Assembly (NCBI GenBank): GCA_018857735.1
Contig: JABMCL010001566.1
Coordinates: 92,001-156,000 of the forward strand
Origin: Alviniconcha marisindica
Lineage: Eukaryota > Mollusca > Gastropoda > Provannidae
Reading direction: 5' to 3'
DNA length: 64,000 bases
The stretch's first letter is position 1. The number at the start of each line of letters is the position of its first letter. This document shows, piece by piece, positions 27,001-38,456 of this stretch. Under the pieces are notes generated by a model, which was given only the letters and a program-made list of their open reading frames with translations, had not been told where the DNA came from and ran no database searches. The position numbers and the translations under genes were made by a program.

Positions 27001-30000
27001 AAGCCCAGTCTTACCTCAAAGTCCGTCTCTGACTACAAGACAAAAAGAAAAGAGCGGCAAACCATGAGTGCTGGCCATTCACGGCGCATGCAAAGTGCAC
27101 CCCCACGCAGCTGCTTGTGCTGGGCTACCTCTGCACACCAACCCACGCAGCTCTCCTCCACACTGGCACTGCTGTGCACGCTCGTCCAACACACTGCCAC
27201 CAAACTACGCCTATGTTCATGCTGAAACTCTCTCACTGGCACAATGATCCCTCGATATTCACTATTATTTTTACTTGTTCAAAGTATGCAGAAAAATCAT
27301 CCTACTAAACCATCAGATACACACACACACACATGCATACACACACACACACACACACATTCCACACACACACGCACACACTCCATACACACACCATACA
27401 CCCCTCCATCCCCCCAACAAATATTTGACGAAATGGAAGGATTTCTCTGTATCTATGTCAACTACACTGTAATAGGTTTCATAAACTTCCCGCACTTTAC
27501 TGTTTTACAGTAAAAGTTAGAAAATGCTCCTGCAGGTAACTTCAACACAACTATTCACCTATAACATAAAAAATAGACTATATACTGGTCTATGCATAAA
27601 CATGTCAAGTAGGCATCTAAGTTATTACTGATAATACAAAATTCAACTGTATTTTATGTAAAACACTGAATTGTGTTGCCAAGTAAACTATGCATTACTA
27701 CATCAAGGCCTGATACAGATTAGGATTTCAGCTGGAAGGAGTCTCTGTACACTGTACACTAACCTGTGTATTCACGGGTTTGGTCAACATGATGCAACCC
27801 TGGAAATGATATACAATTTCTGACAGCAGAGTTTCACGGCAGCAAGTGTCTGATAGCGCCACATGATGCTGGCTCTAGGACGGCCGTAGCTGATGGGAGG
27901 AAGAGGAACAAAGGCTGCTAAATATGCACTGCTTTGGAAGCAGACTGGGCAAGCAGTTCACAGCCCGATATTCTGGGATAGTGTGAGCCAGATATTCAGG
28001 GCTAGTGTGAGCACCCAAGGCTGAGTCCTGGCTTGGTCCGGACTCACTGTTCTACTTTGTATGGTCTGGACTTGGTGTTCCACTCTGTATGGTCCAGACT
28101 CAGTGTTCTACTTTGTATGGTCTGGACTTGGTGTTCCACTCTGTATGGTCCAGACTCAGTGTTCTACTTTGTATGGTCTGGACTTGGTGTTCCACTCTGT
28201 ATGGTCCAGACTCAGTGTTCTACTTTGTATGGTCTGGACTTGGTGTTCCACTCTGTATGGTCCAGATTCTGTGTTCTACTCTGTATGGTCTGCACTCAGT
28301 GTTCTACTCTGTATGGTCTGCACTCAGTGTTCTACTCTGTATGGTCTGCACTCAGTGTTCTATTCTGTATGGTCCAGACTCAGTGTTCTACTCTGTATGG
28401 CCCAGACTTGGGTTTTTACTCTGTATGGTCTGGACTCAGTCTCTACTCTGTATGGTCCAGACTCTGTATTCTACTCTGTGTGGTCCAGATGCAGTGTTCT
28501 ACTCAGTATGGTCTGCACTCAGTGTTCTACTCTGTATGGTCCAGACTCAGTGTTCTACTCTGTATGGTCCAGACTCAGTGTTCTACTCTGTATGGTCCAG
28601 ACTCAGTGTTCTACTCTGTATGGTCCAGACTCAAAGTGTTCTACTCTGTACGGTCCAGACTCAGTGTTCTACTCTGTATGGTCCAGATGCAGTGATCTAC
28701 TTGTATGGTCTGCACTCAGTGTTCTACTCTGTACGGTCCAGACTCAGTGTTCTACTCTGTATGGTCCAGACTCAGTGTTCTATTCTGTATGGTCCAGATG
28801 CAGTGATCTACTTTGTATGGTCTGCACTCAGTGTTCTACTCTGTACGGTCCAGACTCAGTGTTCTACTCTGTATGGTCCAGACTCAGTGTTCTATTCTGT
28901 ATGGTCCAGATGCAGTGATCTACTTTGTATGGTCTGCACTCAGTGTTCTACTCTGTATGGTCCAGATTCAAGTGTTGTACTCAGTATGGTCCAGACTCAA
29001 ATGTTCTACTCTGCATGGTGTGGAATTGGAATTCCAGTATGGTCCAGACTCAACATTCTACTCTTCCTGTACAAAACTATTATGCATCTGTGTGCTTCTG
29101 GTTGTGCACATTAAAGATCCCTGGGCAGTTGGAAACTGGCAAATTAAACAGGAACTTTTTTGCAGCTGCCCTGGCAAAATTGATAGATATTCCCCACTGC
29201 ACCACATGAGGTCAGCATGTGAGCATCCTGTACATACACTGGTAGAAAGGGCAACACTGCTGTGGGAACACGCCCAGCTAACACATCTTTCCGGAAGGGA
29301 TTAATCAACAGTGTGTACACGTCACTGAACATGTCATTACTGTGCTATGCTGCAGACAAGAACACACATACATGTGCATGTTACTGAAGAGAAAGAAATT
29401 AATCTGTAACACTTGTATGAGCTCGTAAGTGTTTCTTGAGTTAGAAGCTTAATATTAGTGTAACAGCATGTTGTTGAAGGTGAGTTACATGTATTCCAGT
29501 AAACAGGAGTAGATTTAAAAGGTGGCGTACAAAGAAACCAAGGCAGCTTCCTGACAACCTGCACCTTGATTCAATGATCTACACATCTTCTGCCCCGACT
29601 ATCCTCCAACTCAAAGCTATATTATAAGCTATATAAGCTGGTATAAGTATCGTCTCTTGCACAATTTCAGCAGTACATCGGTACACTTGCTGCTTTACAG
29701 AAACAGGCTGACAAGCCAGGTTTCAATTATAAGTCCACTGGGAAATTCTCACAAAGAGGGCAAAAGTGGGGTGGCGGGAGGGATATTAAACAAGAGGGGT
29801 GGGGTGGGGGTTGACAATTCTGATTCCCACAGTTCCACCACAACCCAACAGAAAGCTTGCATGCAGCACAGCCAGATTCTGCTTTGGGATGCCTGTCGTG
29901 CCACGCTGCCTCTGACTTACTGTCCAGTATTTGTTTGAACCCAAAAGAGCAACAGCGGAAGCACCCAAAGTTTAAAAACAAAATACCTTGGCCTGAAAAC

Positions 30001-33000
30001 ATTAAAACAACAAAACAAATCAAAAACAAACAACAACAAATTAAAATAAAGAAAACAAACAAACAAACAAACAAAGAACAAACATGCAATACAACATTAA
30101 AGCAGAAATGTAACAGCAGCAACAAAAAAGAACACTGACCCCAAAAACAAAGAAGACGTACACAAAGAAAATACTAAAAAACGAAAAGTACTGTACACTG
30201 TGACCTTCTAGACAATGAGATATAAAACTATTAAGAGCACAAAGGGTGGTAGAGTGTCGCTGGGTTTACCTCTCGTTCTAGCAGACACTCAAAGTGCTCC
30301 AGAAATTCACACATGGCAGGGTCCGTCTCAAAGTCGTTGAAGTGGTTGTTCACCCAAAACAACACCACCCGGGTCACCTGCATCAGCAAAACAGACAGCC
30401 AGTCATTTCACCTTACATTTGTTTCTCTTCTGCTGAACACACAGGATTTGTAGCCAGTCATTTCACCTTACATTTGTTTCTCTTCTGCTAAACAGACAGG
30501 ATTTGTAGCCAGTCATTTCACCTTACATTTGTTTCTCTTCTGCTAAATTTCAGACAGGATCTGTAGCCAGTCATTTCACCTTACATTTGTTTCTCTTCTG
30601 CTAAACAGACAGGATTTGTAGCCAGTCATTTCACCTTACATTTGTTTCTCTTCTGCTAAACAGAAGGATCTGTAGCCAGTCATTTCAACTTACATTTGTT
30701 TCTCTTCTGCTAAACAGACAGGATTTGTAGCCAGTCATTTCACCTTACATTTGTTTCTCTTCTGCTAAACAGACAGGATTGTAGCCAGTCATTTCACTTA
30801 CATTTGTTTCTCTTCTGCTAAACAGACAGGATTTGTAGCCAGTCATTTCACCTTACATTTGTTTCTCTTCTGCTAAACAGACAGGATTTGTAGCCAGTCA
30901 TTTCACCTTACATTTGTTTCTCTTCTGCTAAACAGACAGGATCTGTAGCCAGTCATTTCACCTTACATTTGTTTCTCTTCTGCTAAACTTGGCTTTTTAT
31001 CCAGTGTTTCTGGTCTCTTTCTGGTGCCCATTTTTTTCATTTTTTTTAAAGGGTGGGGGGGGGAGGAATCAGAAGAGACGGATATCTCTTCCAATTCCCT
31101 CCCCACCCCCAACCCCACCCCTTTCTTTTGGTAGCTGCTGGATCATGTCTGTGTTGACATATGTGCAAGTGTGAGTGCTGCCTCAGTTTTTAACCTGCAT
31201 GCAATCAATCCAAAATAAGATCAGATTTTCCTACGGTGCTATAACTACATGCAATACAAACAGAAACCTGCAAAAGACTGGGGCCATTTCCAACAAGTAC
31301 ACGAAGAAAGGCAAACAATTGTATAAAAATACCAAATCCACACTTCTACACCCACCCCCTCCCTCCTCCTTGATATAACCGTCATGGTTGACAGGGTGAT
31401 AAAAATCCATTTCCTTTCTTCTTCTCCCTCCTGTTTCTGTCCATCACCATCAAATATCTCTGGCTTGACGCTTCTTGCCGTCACTTCTTTGGGGAACACA
31501 GGGATGGTACAAAGAAAACCCCCCCCCCCCCACCCACAAATAATCAACCCTATTTCCAGTGCTTCTTTTCTTTGCCCATTTTGATTTCAGCTGGGCTGGG
31601 TACAGAGACTGTTCCCATGCCTCAGCCTGCTTTTTAGTTCTTGTTTGTTGCAGTAACACACATGGATGCTGCAGTCATACACATGAATGTTGCAGTCATA
31701 CACATGAATGTTGCAGTCATACACATGAATGTTACAGTAATGCACATGAACCCTTTGCAGTACTGCACATGAATGTTGCAGCAACACACATGAATGTTGC
31801 AGCAACACACATGAATGTAGCAGTAACACACATGGATGTTGCAGTAACACACATGGATGTTGCAGCAACGCACATGAATCTTGCAGTAACGCATGTGAAT
31901 GTTGCAGCAACGCACATGGATGTTGCAGTAACGCACATGAATGTTGCAGTAATGCACAAGAATGTTGCAATAACACACATGAACTTTTTGCAATTCACCC
32001 AAAACGACTAACACCGCAGTAATAAAAGGGTGTCGCACATTCAAAATCTACCCCAAGACAAGAGAGCAGCTACATGGGGACAGCCAGATGGCTGAGCGAG
32101 CACCCTGGGTGGCTACCTTGGGTCTGTAGGTGGGGTTCTCGAACCACTGGAGGAGGTTGTTGGCCAGGTGCAGGGGGTTGGGCAGGAAGGTGCGGTAGGT
32201 CAGCAGGAAGTCCTCCACGTAGGTGGGGTCAATGGTCGAGTGGTCCTCCACCAAGTGCTGCATCAGGCGTTCCGCCGTTCCCTGCACAGACACCCACACA
32301 ATACTCGTAGGCACGTAACAGTTTGGTGACAATGTCGTCTGGATGGCCCACTCCATACATATCCGTCTCCATGTTATTGTTAGGATGCAGTGAGGCTAAA
32401 CACAGTTATACGGCCTATCTGGGCAAAAGGAGGGGGCAGAGAGGCTAAACACAGTTATACAGCATATCTGGGCAAAAGGAGGGGGCAGAGAGGCTAAACA
32501 CAGTTATACGGCCTATCTGGGCAAAAGGAGGGGGCAGAGAGGCTAAACACAGTTATACGGCCTATCTGGGCAAAAGGAGGGGGCAGAGAGGCTAAACACA
32601 GTTATACGGCCTATCTGGGCAAAAGGAGGGGGCAGAGAGGCTAAACACAGTTATACAGCATATCTGGGCAAAAGGAGGGGGCAGAGAGGCTAAACACAGT
32701 TATACAGATCTGGGCAAAAGGAGGGGGCAGAGAGGCTAAACACAACTGCACAGCATGTTAGGGTAAAAGGAGGTGATGGTCCCCCTTTTCACCTTGCACT
32801 GACCCACTTTCAACCAGCAGCTGCAACAACAGGTGCACAACATCAATAACATCACTTGCACAACATCAATAACATCACTTGTTGTTCAGTGTCTATGCAA
32901 ATCCTTCTGCCTCACTGCGTCAGCACTGACCCCCCATCTGCTCATCAAGATGCACACGCACACCCAACCCACACCTGCTCCCATGACCCCCCAGCTAGAA

Positions 33001-36000
33001 ATAGAACATTGACGGAAAAGGCGCGTAAACCATGGTCTGGCCAGTCCAGCTGGGACACAGGTGAACCACTGGGCCAATGGCAACTGTGGAACCTCTCTGT
33101 AAGGTCTCTCTGTAAAGACCAAGGTCAGAATTGAGGGCAACTGCTGTAAAAAGTGAGACAGTCTTTGGCAAGGCCTTCTTTTACAACGGGTAATAAATAT
33201 TTTGCATCAAATCATATTGGTAAAAAACATGCGACATAAAAAACAAATCTCTCCTAGTGGTAAAAAACATGTGCCATATAAAAAAAGTCTTCTCATTTTT
33301 TTCGGTCTTCATTTTCCACCATATATATTATATATGTGCTGAGGAGTGTGTATATAAATGTAATTTTTGTGTCTTAGTTTTTCACCATGTATATGTGCTG
33401 ATAGAAGTGGTCAGTCTAAGCCCCGACTCCTGTCTGGCCAACTTCTAAAACCTGAAACTGCAGAGAGTGAGTGATTTGGGGGGGGGGGGAAGACACTGTG
33501 CAATATGATTCATTCTTGACTCACCCTGATCACGATGTGCCCCCTCTTGTTGCCCTCATCCAGCTCTCTCTCACTCCTGACTTACCCTGATCACGATGTG
33601 CCCCCTCCTGTTGACTCACCCTGATCACAATGTGCCCCCTCCTGTTGACTCACCCTGATCACGATGTGCCCCCTCCGGTTGCCCCCATCCAGCTCTCGGT
33701 GTTCCGTCACCATCACCACCTCCCCCTGCTCCTCGTGCCGGCGAGTGTTCTCCTCCCCCTGAAAGAACAGCCGCTTAGTCAGGCAGGTCAAAGGGTGGAA
33801 GAGCCGCTTAGTCTGGCAGGTCAGTGGGTGGAATAGCCCAACCGGTGATGTAATGTTTCAGAACAGCAGTCTTACAACAGCAGTCAACAAACACTAGTCA
33901 ACAAAAATACAACTGGCATCCTTATAGGGACTAGGTAACAGAACCTGTGCCTTTTGTTCTTGTACCTGCAGGTGACCATGCAACAGAACTGCTCAAAGCA
34001 CAGACAAAAAGAAGAGAAAAAACACACAAACACAAATTGTGTAAATGGAACTTTGTCAGCTTTTCCACTCACAGCTGTACCTGACAGCAACAAACCAAAA
34101 ACCTACAGCAAACCAGGTTATTTTTTAACCTTAAATCTCCTGGGAGAGAACAAAAATCAGGAGATGACAAATTGAATGACATGGTGCCAGGAGTTGAGAA
34201 GGTCCCAGGTAAAAGGGGAGGGTGGGGGGGGGGGGGAGAAGGTCCCAGGTAAAGAGAGAGGGGGGGGTGTTGTTGCGAAATGCATGCAACCTGGAAAGTA
34301 GTAAAAACACAGGGGGGGTGGGGTGTGGGTGTGTTGAGAAAGTCCCACGCAAAGAGCAAGGAATGTTGTTGCCCAGTTTAGGGTGGGGGTGGGAGGGGGT
34401 GGAGGTTGCTGAGAAGGTCCCAGATAAGGGGGGGTGGGGGGTGGAGTGTTGCTGAGAAGGTCCCAGGTATGGGGGGATGGGGGGGGGGGGGGGGGGGTGC
34501 TAGAAGCACCAGGAAAGGGGGATGGGGGGAGGGGGGAGGGGGTTGTTGTTGAGTCCATGTAGGGGGGATGGTGGGGGGGGTTTTGTTGAGAAGGTCCAGG
34601 TAATGGGGGATGGGGGGGGGGGTTGTTGAGAAGGTCCCAGGTAAGGGGGGATGGGGGCGTGTTGAGAAGGTCCCAGGTAAGGGGGATGGGTGGGGATGTT
34701 GGAGAAGGGGATGGGGAGGGGGGGGGGGGGGGTTTGGTTGGAAGGGGGTGAAGGGGGATGGGGGGGGTTGTTGAGAAGGTCCCAGGTAAGGGGAGATGGG
34801 GGGGGGGGTTGTTGAAGGTCCCAGGTGAGGGGGGATGGGGGGGGGGGGGTGGTTGTTGATGTTGAGAAGGTCCCAGGTAAAGAGAGAGGCGCATTGTATC
34901 TCACCTGGTGCAGGATGCGGTAGTAGTCCTGCTGTGCGATGCAGACAAACTGGCAGTCGTCAGTCATGGTCTGCATCACTCCCTTGTGGTACAGCTTCTG
35001 CATGGTGGGCGTGATCCCAAAACTGCACACGCACACACACACACACAGCTGATGCCGATACTCACCACAGCACAGCCGCAAATTCACAACGGTCTGTGAA
35101 CAATCACTCCCTCGTTAACTAACAGCTCTAACAAAAATGACCGTCTTGCCTTACAGGGGCAAAGCATGAAAGGTTTCCGGTCTACGTTAAGGCAATATGA
35201 CTGCACCATCCCCCATCTGTTCAACCACCCCACCCACCCACCCATCACCTACACAACCAAACCCCCATCTGTTCCCCCCCCCCCAAGCAAACACACCTGT
35301 CTCCATCTGTTCCATCACCCCCCCCCCCCAACCAACCACACATGTCTCCCATCTGTTCCATCACACCCCCCCCCCCCCCAACCAAACCCACCTTCCCCAT
35401 CTGTTCCATCCCCCCCACCCACCCCCAACCAGACACACCTGTCCCCATCTGTTCCATCACCCCCCAAACCAAACACACCTGTTTCCATCTGTTCCATCCC
35501 CCCCCCCACCAAACACACCTGTCCCACCCCCACACCAGTCCCCATCTGTTCCACCACCCCACGACCAAACACACCTGTCCCTATCTGTTCCATCACCCCC
35601 CCAACCAAACACACCTGTCCCCCATCTGTTCCATCACACACACACCCACACACACAACCAATCACACCTGTCCCCCATCTGCAGGTGTTCCCGAGAACCG
35701 TCGGGCCTCGTGACCTCCACCTCTCCGTTCAGAATGACCGACCAGGAGTCCAGCTCCTCTCCGTCCTTCATCACGATGGTTCCTTCGTGCGGCACCACCG
35801 CAAACACCATCACTGAGCACAACGCTCGCCGTGTCATCTGGGTCATGTTGGCAAATGCCTGCACACAAACAACACAGCCTTGGGTCATCTGGGTCATGTT
35901 GGCAAACGCCTGCACACAAACAACACAGCCTTGGATGGCCACCGTTCCTACATTCCATGCCACTTCTACCAGTCAACTGGAAATAACCTTGCTGAAACTG

Positions 36001-36103
36001 AACAACATGGGCCAAACAAATAAAAGACATTGCGATAATGTTGAATAAATAAACAAAAGTAAATAACAGCAGCCAGTCTTCTTGATTCTTCCTCTTCGCT
36101 GAT

Positions 36104-36151
<48 letters not shown>

Positions 36152-36290
36152 GTATGTGTGTGTGTGTGTGTTGTGTTGTGTGTGTGTGTGGTGTGTGTGT
36201 GGTGGTGTGTATGTGTGTGTGTGTTGTGTGTGTGTTGTGTGTGTGTGGTGTGGTGTGTGTGTGTGTGTGTGTATGTGTGTGTGTGTGTGT

Positions 36291-36329
<39 letters not shown>

Positions 36330-36356
36330 GTGTGGTGTGGTGTGTGTGTGTGTGTA

Positions 36357-36447
<91 letters not shown>

Positions 36448-36465
36448 GTGTGTGTGTGTGTGTGT

Positions 36466-36501
<36 letters not shown>

Positions 36502-38394
36502 ATGTGTGGTCATGTAAGAAATGTGACTTACCCTAAAATGCTGCATGAAGTCCATGAGAATTTCTCTGTCACCGTTAGTGTATGTGTGTGTGTGTGTTCA
36601 TGTAAGAAATGTGACTTACCCTAAAATGCTGCATGAACTCCTGTGTCACTGTTAGTGTGTGTGTGTGTGTGTTCATGTAAGAAATGCGACTTACCCTAAA
36701 ATGCTGCATGAAGTCCATGAGGATTTCTATGTCATCGTCGGTTCGTTCTGACGGATCTTTCTCCAGACAGTCTCTCACAGCATCTCGGATGGGGAATGAC
36801 TGCAATGCACACACAGTTCCCAGTTAAGTAACTAAAGGTTCTATCAAGTACTAAAGCTTTATACATATCAACCGCTCACATTCAATGTGTTCACCAAGGC
36901 AGCAGTTTATCACAGAGTTACGTCCATGTGGGGGTTGGGGGGGCTTCTAAGGAAAAAAGAGGGCTAGTCTATTTCGGTTAATGGACAATGTCTATGAAAT
37001 TTGTTCTCTGTAATCAGTGACCAAATCAGCACTCTAGAGTAATTAGTGCTGCTGTCCATTCGTTCTCGTCTTTTAATTTGTCCAGTTTACTTTTTTTTTT
37101 AAATTTTTTTTTTTTAAACACAATACATTTTCAGTACCACAAAAAAATGTGCTAATAAAGAGCACCAAGACTGAAGAAAACATAGCTCTGAAACTGACAC
37201 AAGACACAGGGCCATTTAAAGCTGGAAAGTTGAATTTTGTTGTTGTTGCTTTCTTGCTACTGTTCTGTACAGGAATGAATAAAAATATTCAGCAAGCTGA
37301 TCAGGGTATTACTTCAAGCTCAAGGGTTATTGCAGGAATGTTTAATTTCTGGGTTGTTGTTGTGTGTTTTTTGGGGGGTAGGTGGGTGGGTGGGGGGGGG
37401 TTCAGTGACTAATATTAATATCACTAATATCAGTGAAACCACTTAAGAGGTAAAAGCAAATGGTCCAAACATAACTCTCTAATAAGAGGTAAAAGCAAAT
37501 GGTCCAATCACAACTCTCTAATAAGAGGTAAAAGCAAATGGTCCAATCACAACTCTCTAATAAGAGGTAAAAGCAAATGGTCCAATCATAACTCTGTAAA
37601 AGGCCACTGAAACAGAAATGCATGCAACCAGGAAAGTAGTAAGTAGAAGTATGCCCCAGCAACAGGAAGACTGATTCAGAGTCAGAAGAATCTGTCAACA
37701 ACTGGTTAAACACACACAGTACTACAAATCCAAACCATTAAACGGTTGTGTGAACACCACTGACACTGTCACTTCATTGTGGTGACTCAAGAACTGTTCC
37801 TTGTCAAACTTGGAACATTTTGGCAACAAGTGGCAAATGCAAAGCAGCACACACACACAAAATAAAGACAGTGTGCATGTATGAGAAACAAGGGGGGAGG
37901 AGAGAGGGGAAAAGGGGGGAGAGAGAGAGGAGGGGGGAGAGAGATTCAGAGAGGGGGGGAGGGAGGGAGAGAGAGGGGGGGAGGGAGAGAGGGGGGGAGA
38001 GAGAGAGAGAGGGAGGGAGGGGAGAGGAGAGAGAGGGGGAGAGGGAGGGGGGGGGAAGAGGGAGGGAGAGGGAGGGAGGGAGGGGAAAGGGAGAGAGAGG
38101 GGGAGGGGGAGAGGGAGAGAGGGGGGGGAAGAGGGAGAGAGAGAGAGACAGAGACAGAGAGAGAGAGAGGAAGGGAGGGAGGGAGGGAGAGGGGGGAGAA
38201 GGGGATAGAGAGAGAGGGAGGGGGGAGAGGGAAAGAGAGAGAGGGGGGAGGAGGGGAGAGAGAGAGAGAGAGGGAGGGAGGGGGGAGAGAGAGAGAGAGA
38301 GGGAGGGAGGGGGGAGAGGGAGAGAGAGAGAGGGGGGAGAGGGAGAGAGAGGGGGGAAGAGGGGGAGGGAGAGGGAGGGAGGGAGGGGGGGGGG

Positions 38395-38456
<62 letters not shown>

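Noticed and set aside
28033..29114. Open frames on the plus strand up to 341 codons
   Set aside because: Product of the 28-bp array, present in three frames.
34157..34894. Proline-rich minus-strand frame
   Set aside because: Caused by poly-C on the sense strand of the G-rich array; no splice signals flank it apart from exon 7.
36107..36624. Cys-Val repeat protein in the TG tract
   Set aside because: Translation of a dinucleotide repeat.
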